From Ectothiorhodospira sp. BSL-9 (GTDB lineage: Bacteria > Pseudomonadota > Gammaproteobacteria > Ectothiorhodospirales > Ectothiorhodospiraceae), in contig NZ_CP011994.1 in the NCBI RefSeq assembly GCF_001632845.1, positions 806,001 to 870,000 of the forward strand: DNA of 64,000 bases, given 5' to 3'. Within the stretch, counting starts at the first letter, position 1. The number at the start of each line of letters is the position of its first letter. Under the pieces are notes generated by a model, which saw only the letters and a list, made by a program, of their open reading frames with translations, was not told the DNA's origin and made no database searches. Positions 9,477 to 17,788 of the stretch are shown here, piece by piece. The position numbers and the translations under genes are program-made.

Positions 9477-10349
9477 TCAGGTGTCCTGTCGTTGACGATT
9501 GCGACGTTCCTCGGCCTCGGCACGGTCGAGCTCTTCATCCATATCGGACTCGGACAGGGGGCCATCGGTTGCATCGCCAGGATCCCTGCCCTCGGCCTCG
9601 GCCTTCTTCTTGATCATGATCCGGGAGAGGATGATACCGATCTCGAACAGTACCCACATGGGCAGTGCCAGCAGGGTCTGAGAGATGATATCCGGCGGCG
9701 TGAGCACCATGCCGACGACGAACACACCCACGATCACATAGGGGCGCTTGGCCGCCAGTTGCTGGGGTGTGGTCAGCCCCATGGCCACCAGCAGGATGGT
9801 GGCGATGGGCACCTCGAAGGCGATGCCGAAGGCCAGGAACAGCAGGATGATGAAATCCAGATAACGGGAGATATCCGTCATCACCGCGACGCCTTCCGGG
9901 GCCGAGGCGGTGAAGAAGGCGAATATCAGGGGGAAGACCACAAAGTAAGCGAAGGCCATCCCCAGATAGAACAGCAGGGTGCTGGAGACCAGCAGCGGCA
10001 CCGCCAGGCGTTTTTCGTGCTTGTAGAGCCCCGGAGCGATGAACGCCCAGGCCTGATAGAGCAGGAAGGGCACGGAGATGACGATGGCCAGCATCAGCAC
10101 CAGCTTGAAGGGGATCAGGAAGGGCGCGGCCACCTCGATGGCGATCATGCTGGCGCCTTCCGGCAGGTGGGCCATCAGCGGCCCGGCCAGATAGGTGTAG
10201 ATGGTGTTGGCGAACGGGAACAGGGCCAGGAACACCACGAGGATGCACAGCACACTGCGCAGCAGCCGCGTGCGCAGTTCAAACAGGTGGGAAAGGAGGG
10301 TGCCCTCACCTTCCTCGCCGGGTTGGGCGGATTCAGACTTTTGATTCAT
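9477..10349 (-). CDS. tatC: Sec-independent translocase subunit TatC
   Basis: 290-residue polytopic TatC, the receptor for twin-arginine signal peptides. The conserved N-terminal [15 protein letters not shown], the [21 protein letters not shown] loop and six predicted membrane helices (about 24-44, 78-102, 118-142, 158-182, 197-214, 218-238) are visible, followed by a charged tail rich in Glu/Arg (about 245-290). The start overlaps the tatB end by 17 bp. A Tat substrate in the window is FccB (28609-29904), which carries an RR motif. Confidence 0.96.
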   Translation of the reverse strand: MNQKSESAQPGEEGEGTLLSHLFELRTRLLRSVLCILVVFLALFPFANTIYTYLAGPLMAHLPEGASMIAIEVAAPFLIPFKLVLMLAIVISVPFLLYQAWAFIAPGLYKHEKRLAVPLLVSSTLLFYLGMAFAYFVVFPLIFAFFTASAPEGVAVMTDISRYLDFIILLFLAFGIAFEVPIATILLVAMGLTTPQQLAAKRPYVIVGVFVVGMVLTPPDIISQTLLALPMWVLFEIGIILSRIMIKKKAEAEGRDPGDATDGPLSESDMDEELDRAEAEERRNRQRQDT

Positions 10350-10767
10350 CTTGGGACTTCGCCGGCTTGTCTGGATCGTTTCCGTTGCGGGATGCGTTGC
10401 CCTTGGCCTGGGCCTTGATCTGGTCGGCGGGCTTGGGGAAGTCTCCGCTGCCGTCTTCCTTGATCTCTTGCTCCATGGACTTGACCTTGTGCTGGGTCTT
10501 GTCCACTTCGCGGCGCAGGTCCTGCTCGGTATCTTCCATCATGGTCTTGAGGCGATTGATTTCCTTTTCCTGGTCCTGAAGCATCGCCTTGAGTTCGTCG
10601 GTGCGCAGCTCCTGCTCGATATCCGAGCGCACGCTGCTGACGAAGCGTTTGACCTTGCCCACCCAGCGCCCGATCTCACGGGCCAGCTTGGGCAGGCGCT
10701 CCGGACCCACGACCAGGAGTGCCACCAGGGCGATGATGATCAGTTCCCAGAATCCGAAATCGAACAT
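10333..10767 (-). CDS. tatB: Twin-arginine translocase subunit TatB
   Basis: 144 residues. The start [20 protein letters not shown] with the GPERLP hinge is the TatB signature; an amphipathic helix ([16 protein letters not shown]) and a long charged helical tail follow. TatB with TatC forms the signal-peptide binding complex. It sits between tatA and tatC. Confidence 0.96.
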   Translation of the reverse strand: MFDFGFWELIIIALVALLVVGPERLPKLAREIGRWVGKVKRFVSSVRSDIEQELRTDELKAMLQDQEKEINRLKTMMEDTEQDLRREVDKTQHKVKSMEQEIKEDGSGDFPKPADQIKAQAKGNASRNGNDPDKPAKSQDESKV

Positions 10768-10834
10768 GCGCGCGCGTCAACCGACGTTTGAGGGTGGCCG
10801 GGGGGGTGCCCCGTGGGGCGGCCCAGGAGCTGTT

Positions 10835-11113
10835 TCAGGACTGGCGTTCGCCTTCCTTGGGCTTTTCTTCGGTCGCCTGGGCGTCGAACACACGACCGCC
10901 CTTGTCTTCCAGGGGCTTGCCTTCTTCGGGCTCGCCCGGTTTGCCGGCGGTGGTGTCACCCTCGGTTTCACCATCCTTGACGGACTGCCTGAAGTTCTTG
11001 ATGGCGCTGCCCAGGTCCCCGCCCATGTTGCGCAGCTTCTTGGTGCCGAACAGCAGGACCACGATGACCAGAATGATGAGCAATTGCCAGATGCTGATGC
11101 CGCCAAAACCCAT
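10835..11113 (-). CDS. tatA: Twin-arginine translocase subunit TatA
   Basis: 92-residue pore-forming Tat subunit. [20 protein letters not shown] is the membrane anchor, followed by [21 protein letters not shown], the diagnostic FGTKKLR hinge and amphipathic helix, and then an acidic/basic tail. First gene of tatABC; it lies 390 bp downstream of hisE, with a composite repeat between. The his-tat gene order is common in gammaproteobacteria. Confidence 0.96.
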   Translation of the reverse strand: MGFGGISIWQLLIILVIVVLLFGTKKLRNMGGDLGSAIKNFRQSVKDGETEGDTTAGKPGEPEEGKPLEDKGGRVFDAQATEEKPKEGERQS

Positions 11114-11250
11114 GTGTTGCCTCCTGATGACTTTGAGGGTGCCTGAATCCAGGCGCCGATATGCCGGTTATACCAGAAACCACCCCTTCAGGTCGCCCAC
11201 CCTGTGGGGGCGGCCCCGAGGCAGAGCAGCCCCCGTGGGAACCTGGCCCC

Positions 11251-11490
11251 GTGGGAGCGGCCCTCGGCCGCGAATGGCAGGCCTGACCCAGCCCCCCTGG
11301 GTTTGCCATCGGGGCAAGCCCTTCCGAGGGGGGTGTTCCTTACGGCGGGACGCCGTGAATACATCCCTGTAGGCTTGATCGCCGCATCCATGCGGCGAAC
11401 ACCCGCCTCCAGGAACACCCCCCTCGGAAGGGCCGGATACCTGTGGGGCTTCGCCTGTTGAAAGACTTCGCGGCCGAGGGCCGCTCCCAC
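11251..11490. repeat. Composite inverted repeat, copy A (complete)
   Basis: The gene-free stretch 11114-11503 is mostly this element. Outer arms: a 24-bp sequence starting GTGGGAGCGGCCCTCGG at 11251-11274 and its exact reverse complement at 11467-11490. Middle arms: a perfect 22-bp inverted repeat, 11319-11340 against 11411-11432, that is not shared with other copies. Core: 11341-11410, holding two small hairpins (ACGGCG/CGCCGT and GCCGCAT/ATGCGGC) and the string TGAATACATCCCTGTAGG. The same core or outer arms recur near 41881, 45628, 59445 and 61359. Short reading frames across it look spurious. Its position between hisE and tatA could affect readthrough. Confidence 0.85.
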
Positions 11491-11503
11491 AGGGCTGGCG
11501 GGC

Positions 11504-11827
11504 TTAGCCCTGGCGGCTGGCCTTTTCCTCCAGGCCCGACAGGCCGAAGCGGCGCTCCAGTTCGGCCAGCACCTGCTGTGGCCCCAGCCCCTGGTGGGCC
11601 AGCAGGACCAGGCTGTGGAACCACAGGTCGGCCATCTCGTAGACCAGTTGATCCGGGTCGCCGTTCTTGGCGGCCACCACGGTCTCCGTGGCCTCCTCGC
11701 CCACCTTCTTGAGAATGCTGTCCAGCCCCTTGGCATACAGGCTGGCCACGTAGGAGCTGGAGGCATCGGCGCCCTTGCGCGACTCCAGCACCTGGGCCAG
11801 CTGCTCCAGCACGCGATCATCACTCAT
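11504..11827 (-). CDS. hisE: Phosphoribosyl-ATP pyrophosphatase HisE
   Basis: 107 residues, an all-helical MazG-like enzyme hydrolysing PR-ATP to PR-AMP in histidine synthesis. Start [18 protein letters not shown]; motifs [22 protein letters not shown] and [13 protein letters not shown] supply the acidic metal ligands. The ATG at 11827 overlaps the hisI stop by 8 bp. HisE and HisI are separate here, as in many sulfur-oxidising gammaproteobacteria, not fused as in enterics. Confidence 0.95.
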   Translation of the reverse strand: MSDDRVLEQLAQVLESRKGADASSSYVASLYAKGLDSILKKVGEEATETVVAAKNGDPDQLVYEMADLWFHSLVLLAHQGLGPQQVLAELERRFGLSGLEEKASRQG

Positions 11828-12221
11828 GGGTGCCTCCCCCATAAATGGCTTCGGGATCCTTGAGGACCGGGTCCACGTCCACCCACTGGCCGTCCCGGTA
11901 CTGGTTGAAGAAGCAGTGATGCCGGCCGGTGTGGCAGGCGATGCCACCCTTTTGCTCCACGGTGAGCAGCAGGGCATCGTAGTCGCAGTCCAGGCGGATG
12001 TCGTGCACCACCTGCACATGCCCGGAGCTCTCGCCCTTGTGCCACAGCCGCCCCCGGGAGCGGGACCAGTAGACGGCCTCGCCCTTTTCCAGGGTGTGCG
12101 CCAGGGCCTCGCGGTTCATCCAGGCCATCATGAGGATCTGGCCGGTGCCCTTCTCCTGGGCGATGACCGGTATCAGGCCCTGGTCGTTCCAGCGGACGAT
12201 GTCTAGGGGATTCTGTGTCAT
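11820..12221 (-). CDS. hisI: Phosphoribosyl-AMP cyclohydrolase HisI
   Basis: 133 residues, opening the adenine ring of PR-AMP. Visible motifs: [40 protein letters not shown] and [10 protein letters not shown], giving the Asp and Cys ligands of the Mg/Zn sites. The ATG at 12221 is preferred over an in-frame start at 12242, because the family begins close to the [12 protein letters not shown] segment. Confidence 0.95.
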   Translation of the reverse strand: MTQNPLDIVRWNDQGLIPVIAQEKGTGQILMMAWMNREALAHTLEKGEAVYWSRSRGRLWHKGESSGHVQVVHDIRLDCDYDALLLTVEQKGGIACHTGRHHCFFNQYRDGQWVDVDPVLKDPEAIYGGGTHE

Positions 12222-12272
12222 GAGTCGTGAGTCGTGAGCCATGGGGGCTGCATGCCCCGGGTTACTGAATAT

Positions 12273-13043
<771 letters not shown>

Positions 13044-13058
13044 CGGCTTGCGCCCTCC

Positions 13059-13799
13059 TCAGCCGCCGGCATGCTGATCCACCAGGGCCTGGGCCTCGGA
13101 GAGCTTCACGCCGCCCTCATACAGGGCACGTCCGACGATGACACCGTCGATGCCCTCGTGGGCCACTTCACACAGGCGGCGGATGTCCTCGATGGATGTG
13201 ACGCCGCCGGAGGCAAACACGGGCACCCTGACCGAGCGGGCCAGACTCACCGTGGAGTCGATATTCACGCCCTGCATCATGCCGTCCCGGGAGATGTCGG
13301 TGAAGATGATGCCGGCCACGCCATCCTGCTCGAAGTGCTGGGCCATATCCTCCACATCGTGATGGGAGAGCTTGGACCAGCCGTCGATGGCCACCTTGCC
13401 GTTGCGGGCGTCCAGGCCGACGATGATGCGGCCGGGGAATTCCAGGCAGAGGTCGTTCACGAAGTGGGGCGCACTGACCGCCTTGGTACCGATGATCACC
13501 CACTGCACCCCGGCATCCAGATAGACCTGTACGGTGTCGTCATCACGGATACCGCCGCCCACCTGCACCGGGAGGTCCGGGAAGCGGTTGACGATCTCGC
13601 TGATGATGTCCGCATTGCGGGGCTTGCCGGCAATGGCCCCGTCCAGATCCACCAGATGCAGGCGTCGGGCGCCCTCATCCACCCATCGGGCAGCCATTTC
13701 CACCGGGTTTTCGGAAAATACCGTGGAGTCATCCATGCGCCCCTGGCGCAGGCGCACGCACTTGCCTTCTTTCAGGTCGATGGCCGGAATCACCAGCAT
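13059..13799 (-). CDS. hisA: ProFAR isomerase HisA
   Basis: 246-residue TIM-barrel isomerase (ProFAR to PRFAR). [20 protein letters not shown] carries the catalytic Asp; [12 protein letters not shown] and [11 protein letters not shown] are the phosphate loops, and [12 protein letters not shown] holds the second Asp. The ATG at 13799 has AGGGGA 8 nt upstream; a GTG at 13805 is the alternative start but lies too close to that site. Confidence 0.96.
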   Translation of the reverse strand: MLVIPAIDLKEGKCVRLRQGRMDDSTVFSENPVEMAARWVDEGARRLHLVDLDGAIAGKPRNADIISEIVNRFPDLPVQVGGGIRDDDTVQVYLDAGVQWVIIGTKAVSAPHFVNDLCLEFPGRIIVGLDARNGKVAIDGWSKLSHHDVEDMAQHFEQDGVAGIIFTDISRDGMMQGVNIDSTVSLARSVRVPVFASGGVTSIEDIRRLCEVAHEGIDGVIVGRALYEGGVKLSEAQALVDQHAGG

Positions 13800-13823
13800 G
13801 ATCACAATCCCCTGGGTTGGTCT

Positions 13824-14471
13824 CTAAACGCCGCCGGTCCAGTGCATGAAGTTCTTCAGCAGGGTCAGGCCCGGGGCGGCGCTCTTTTCCGGGTGACACT
13901 GGATGGCAAAGATATGGTCCTGGGCCAAGGCCGATGCAAACGGCAGGCCGTACTGCGTGGTGCCAGCCACTATCTGGTAGCTGGACGGCACCACATGGTA
14001 GCTGTGCACGAAATAGAAGCGGCTGTCCTGATCGATGCCTTCCCACAAGGGATGGGCACGTGCCTGGTGCACCTGATTCCAGCCCATGTGCGGAATCTTG
14101 AGCCGCTGGCCCTGCGCGTCGACCTGATGATCCTCAAAACGGCGCACACCACCGGCGATCAGCCCCAGACAATCGGTGCCTCCATTCTCATCGCTGCGGT
14201 CCATGAGCACCTGCAGGCCCATGCAGATACCCAGGAAGGGTCGCGTGGTCGCGACCTCGGTGAGCACGGGGATGAGTTTCCGATCCCGCAGCGCCGCCAT
14301 GCAATCCCGGGCCGCCCCCTGGCCGGGGAAGACCACCCGGTCCGCCTCGAGGATATCATCGGCGCCTTCCACCAGGCGCACCCGGGTATCGGCGGGAGCC
14401 ACATGCTCCAGGGCCTTGACCACGGAACGCAGATTGCCCATGCCGTAATCGACCACTGCGACAAATTTCAT
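13824..14471 (-). CDS. hisH: Imidazole glycerol phosphate synthase glutaminase HisH
   Basis: 215-residue class I glutamine amidotransferase feeding ammonia to HisF. The nucleophile elbow LGICMGLQVL holds the catalytic Cys, and IFAIQCHPEKS holds the His-x-Glu dyad. MKFVAVVDYGMGNLRSV is the usual HisH start. Between hisA and hisB in the same orientation. Confidence 0.97.
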   Translation of the reverse strand: MKFVAVVDYGMGNLRSVVKALEHVAPADTRVRLVEGADDILEADRVVFPGQGAARDCMAALRDRKLIPVLTEVATTRPFLGICMGLQVLMDRSDENGGTDCLGLIAGGVRRFEDHQVDAQGQRLKIPHMGWNQVHQARAHPLWEGIDQDSRFYFVHSYHVVPSSYQIVAGTTQYGLPFASALAQDHIFAIQCHPEKSAAPGLTLLKNFMHWTGGV

Positions 14472-14506
14472 GAGATCAGGATCTTCAGCAAGGTCTTGGG
14501 AAGGGT

Positions 14507-15100
14507 TTACAGGCTGCCCTTGGTGGAGGGTGTCACCCCCTGCATGCGGGGGTCCGGCTCGGCGGCCATACGGATGGCACGCCCAAACGCCTTGAACAGG
14601 GTCTCGGCCACGTGGTGGGCGTTATGCCCCCGCAGGCTGTCCAGGTGCAGGGTGACACGGGCATGGTTCACAAAGCCGTGGAAAAATTCCTCGAACAGGT
14701 CCACATCGAAATCACCAATGCGTGCCCGAGGGTATTCCACGTGATACTCCAGGCCCGGGCGACCGGAAAAATCCACCACCACCCTTGAGAGGGCCTCATC
14801 CAGCGGCACATAGGCATGGCCGTAGCGCCGGATACCCTGCTTGTCCCCCAGGGCTTCGGCGAAGGCCTGCCCCAGGGTGATGCCCACATCTTCAACCGTG
14901 TGGTGGGCGTCGATGTGCAGGTCCCCCTCCGCCTGGATGCTCAGATCCAGGCAGCCATGGCGGGCCACCTGATCCAGCATATGGTCCAGGAAGGGTACGC
15001 CGGTGGCGAACTCGCCGCGGCCCTGACCATCCAGGTTCAGGCACACGTCGATGCGGGTTTCCAGGGTATCTCGCTTGATCTGAGCTGTGCGGGGGTTCAT
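14507..15100 (-). CDS. hisB: Imidazoleglycerol-phosphate dehydratase HisB
   Basis: 197-residue monofunctional dehydratase (no HisB-N phosphatase). Metal-binding repeats [43 protein letters not shown] and [14 protein letters not shown] are intact. The ATG at 15100 gives the standard N-terminus [17 protein letters not shown]; a longer frame extends upstream without family similarity. First gene of the visible his operon; no His-rich leader peptide was seen in 15101-15279. Confidence 0.96.
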   Translation of the reverse strand: MNPRTAQIKRDTLETRIDVCLNLDGQGRGEFATGVPFLDHMLDQVARHGCLDLSIQAEGDLHIDAHHTVEDVGITLGQAFAEALGDKQGIRRYGHAYVPLDEALSRVVVDFSGRPGLEYHVEYPRARIGDFDVDLFEEFFHGFVNHARVTLHLDSLRGHNAHHVAETLFKAFGRAIRMAAEPDPRMQGVTPSTKGSL

Positions 15101-15279
15101 GGCTAAGACAGACCGGATGGCAAATCGGCATCCTACCACAGCCGGCGCCAACACAGTGGGGAACAAATTCGCATCTTGCTTGTCTTGGGCACCCACCTTC
15201 GGTAAGGTGCCAAAAAAGTGCAATATTGACTTCGGTTGTGTTCAGGCGGTCATTGCACCGCGGGAGTGGTTGAACCGAC

Positions 15280-16068
15280 ATGTCGGCCCCGAAGATTCTT
15301 GACCTCGGCAGTCTCAAGCAGGCCTGCAAGAGTTGCAGCCTGCATGACCTGTGTCTGCCACTTGGGGTGGGAGATGAAGAGCTCCAGATGCTGGAGCGGA
15401 TCATCAACCGCCGCCGTCCCCTGCAACGCAAGGATCACCTCTACCGACCAGGTGACCGACTGCACTCCATATACGCAGTGCGCTCCGGCACGGTGAAGAC
15501 CTACACCCTCACCGACGACGGCCAGGAGCAGATCACGGGCTTTCACCTGCCCGGCGAGCTGCTGGGGCTGGACGCCATCAGTGACGGGGTGCACCCCTGC
15601 GCCGCCCGCGCCCTGGAAACCACCAGTATCTGCGAGATCCCCTTCGATCGCCTGGAGGAACTCTCCGTGCGCATCCCGGGGCTGCAGCACCAGCTCTTCC
15701 GCATCATGAGTCGCGAGATCCAGACCGACGAGCAATTCATGATGCTGCTGGGCAAGAAGGCCTCCGACGCCCGCCTGGCAGCCTTCCTCCTGAGCCTGTC
15801 CACCCGCCTGGGCATGCGCGGTTTCTCCCGCACCGAATTCAACCTCACCATGTCCCGCAACGACATCGCCAATTACCTTGGCCTGGCGGTGGAGACCGTG
15901 AGCCGGCTGTTCACCCGGTTCCAGAGTGCCGGCCTGATCGAGGTGAATCGCAAGCTGATCACCATTTTCGACCTGGAGGGCCTGCAGGTGGTGGCGGGTG
16001 CCCAGCCGGTGGAAGAACTCCGGAACTGCCCAGGCCAGTGCGAGGGCGATCAGCCCCAGGGGAACTGA
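15280..16068 (+). CDS. fnr: FNR-type oxygen-sensing transcription regulator
   Basis: 262-residue Crp/Fnr protein. The four [4Fe-4S] ligands of FNR can be assigned: C16, C19 and C25 (C-x2-C-x5-C near the N-terminus) and C118 in SICEIPF. A cyclic-nucleotide-like beta-roll (about 40-135), a dimer helix, and a C-terminal winged helix follow; the recognition helix ETVSRLFTRFQ has the E-x2-SR signature that reads TTGAT half-sites. Family role: activation of anaerobic genes when oxygen is low. An exact FNR box lies 1.5 kb away at 17593-17606. Divergent from hisB and convergent with the EBP gene. Confidence 0.93.
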   Translation: MSAPKILDLGSLKQACKSCSLHDLCLPLGVGDEELQMLERIINRRRPLQRKDHLYRPGDRLHSIYAVRSGTVKTYTLTDDGQEQITGFHLPGELLGLDAISDGVHPCAARALETTSICEIPFDRLEELSVRIPGLQHQLFRIMSREIQTDEQFMMLLGKKASDARLAAFLLSLSTRLGMRGFSRTEFNLTMSRNDIANYLGLAVETVSRLFTRFQSAGLIEVNRKLITIFDLEGLQVVAGAQPVEELRNCPGQCEGDQPQGN

Positions 16069-16114
16069 AGGCTTTGTCCCTTCCGGAAGATCGAGCCTCC
16101 GCTTGATGACGCGG

Positions 16115-17494
16115 TTACTGGCCCTCCACCTGTAGCCCGTGCAGCCTCAGGCGGGCGCGCAGCGTGTTGCGTGACATGCCCAGCTCCTCGGCCACCCGAC
16201 TGCGGTTGCCCGCGAAGGCCTCCAGCAGGGATCGCAGGGTGAGTCCTTCGACTTCCTCCAACAACTCCCTCACCTGTCCACCAGCGATGGCTCGCTGGAT
16301 CAGGGCCGTCAGTGCGGTCTCAGTGTGGGAGTCGGCAGCACCTTGCGTGTTCGCGCCACCGGAAAGGGGGAAATCATCGATGCACCCGACCCGGGCCCTT
16401 ACTGCGGCCTGATAGACGACGTTCTTGAGTTCCCTTACGTTGCCGGGCCAGTGATATGCCACCGCCGTAGCCTCTGCCTGATCGGAGAACCCGGTGATTC
16501 GCAGCCCCAGGTTCAGGTTGACGTCCGATACAAAGGCCCTTAGCAGGGCACGGACATCGTCGGGCCGCTCACGCAGGGGCGGGATACTAATAGGCAGCTG
16601 CGTAAGCCGATAGTAAAGATCCCGGCGAAATCGCCCGGCCTCCACATCTTCCTCCAGGTCGCGGTTGGTGGCGGCAATGATGCGCACATCGGCGGCGCGG
16701 GGCTCGGAGTCACCCAGCCGATTAAACTGCCGGTCCTCCATGAAGCGCAGCAACTTGGCTTGAAAGGTGAGAGACATATCCCCAATCTCATCCAGGAGCA
16801 ACGTGCCGCCGTGGGCCGACTCAATCCTGCCCACGCCATCGGTGACCGCGTTGGTATAGGCCCCACGCGCATACCCGAACAGCTCCGCCTCCAGCAGACC
16901 TTCGGGGATGGCCGTGCAGTTGATGGCCACATAGGGCTGTTTGGCCCTGGGGGAATGGCGATGGATGCAGTAGGCCGAGACCTCCTTGCCCACCCCGGTC
17001 TCGCCGGTGAGCAGCACATTGAGATCGTTGGAGGCAGCGACGCCCAGTTGCTTGTAAACGCTGAGGATCTGCGAGGAGGTACCCAGGATCGCCGGGCAGT
17101 CTTCACGCAGCACGTCCGCCTCCGTGCTGTTCAGGCAACTCACGTGGGCCTCGTCGATGGCTTTCATGAGTTGCTCGCGACAAAGGGGATCGGTCAGCAC
17201 ATCCAGGGCCCCCAGGCGCGTGGCGAGGATGACCTGTTCGGGCACCAGCCCCTCCCCCACCACCAGGGTGGGCAGATCGCCGCTGGATTTCATCAAGGCT
17301 TCAAGCCATGGAAGCCTTGGGGCGTCTGCCCCGCTCTCCCGGACCAGCGCCACGGCGGCTCGCTCCGGGCCAGCCACGTCATCCGGGTGCACGTACTCAA
17401 AGGCGATGCCCTGATCACGCAACCAGCGCTCCAGTTTCCTGCACTCGCAGCCATGCCAACCGATCAGCATGACGTTGCCGGTCATGGTATCCAT
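16115..17494 (-). CDS. Sigma-54 enhancer-binding protein with GAYTNA loop
   Basis: 459-residue bacterial enhancer-binding protein. Residues 1-118 resemble a receiver fold but lack the acidic pair and phospho-acceptor Asp, and carry C16 and C18. The AAA+ domain has Walker A GETGVGK (164-170) and Walker B LLLDEIGD (232-239). The sigma-54 contact loop reads GAYTNA (211-216) instead of GAFTGA. A Fis-type helix-turn-helix ends the protein (about 425-452, RVAEELGMSRNTLRARL). The ATG at 17494 has AGGAGGAG upstream. It lies downstream of the cytochrome operon in the same orientation but is separated by a terminator, and has its own FNR box. Likely activator of the mtrA-mtrB-omcA operon; that target is inferred. 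Confidence 0.9.
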   Translation of the reverse strand: MDTMTGNVMLIGWHGCECRKLERWLRDQGIAFEYVHPDDVAGPERAAVALVRESGADAPRLPWLEALMKSSGDLPTLVVGEGLVPEQVILATRLGALDVLTDPLCREQLMKAIDEAHVSCLNSTEADVLREDCPAILGTSSQILSVYKQLGVAASNDLNVLLTGETGVGKEVSAYCIHRHSPRAKQPYVAINCTAIPEGLLEAELFGYARGAYTNAVTDGVGRIESAHGGTLLLDEIGDMSLTFQAKLLRFMEDRQFNRLGDSEPRAADVRIIAATNRDLEEDVEAGRFRRDLYYRLTQLPISIPPLRERPDDVRALLRAFVSDVNLNLGLRITGFSDQAEATAVAYHWPGNVRELKNVVYQAAVRARVGCIDDFPLSGGANTQGAADSHTETALTALIQRAIAGGQVRELLEEVEGLTLRSLLEAFAGNRSRVAEELGMSRNTLRARLRLHGLQVEGQ

Positions 17495-17592
17495 CGCTCT
17501 CCTCCTGGCCCCGCCATGTCTGCTGAATACCGCATGGCTTCTATGGGTGTGCCTTTATGGCATAAGCATGACGGCTGCACCGATAAGCTACA

Positions 17593-17606
17593 TTGATTAT
17601 TATCAA
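17593..17606. promoter_or_regulatory. Exact FNR box upstream of the sigma-54 activator gene
   Basis: TTGATTATTATCAA matches the FNR consensus TTGAT-N4-ATCAA at all ten defined bases and lies in an AT-rich island in GC-rich DNA. Its centre is about 105 bp upstream of the EBP start codon (minus strand). If FNR acts as a class II activator centred at -41.5, transcription would begin near 17558, leaving a leader of about 64 nt. No gene on the plus strand starts nearby. Confidence 0.75.
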
Positions 17607-17709
17607 TTTAAATACCCGGGTAACCAGAGTGACTTTCGGGGGCAAGTGCTGGTCGCGCCTGAAACACAAGTGGGGCATGGATGGTGGTAAATGCCGAGGC
17701 TTCACGAGC

Positions 17710-17744
17710 AAAAAAAACCCCCTGACCCATCACGGGCAAGGGGG
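17710..17744 (-). terminator. Intrinsic terminator after the decaheme cytochrome gene
   Basis: Read on the minus strand, CCCCCTTGCCC (17744-17734), a 5-nt loop, then GGGTCAGGGGG and eight T residues (17717-17710). It lies 45 bp after the stop of the decaheme gene and before the EBP promoter region, so it separates the two transcription units. Confidence 0.85.
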
Positions 17745-17788
17745 CTCAGGAGACCCCGCAAGGGGCCTGGAGGATCGCTTGGCCGGCC

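Noticed and set aside
11204-11461. Short open frames in the composite repeats (also at 45674 and 61360)
   Set aside because: They only translate the repeat, have no ribosome-binding sites of note, and do not keep one frame between copies.
15101-15279. His leader-peptide attenuator before hisB
   Set aside because: No short frame with a run of His codons and no terminator/antiterminator pair was found.
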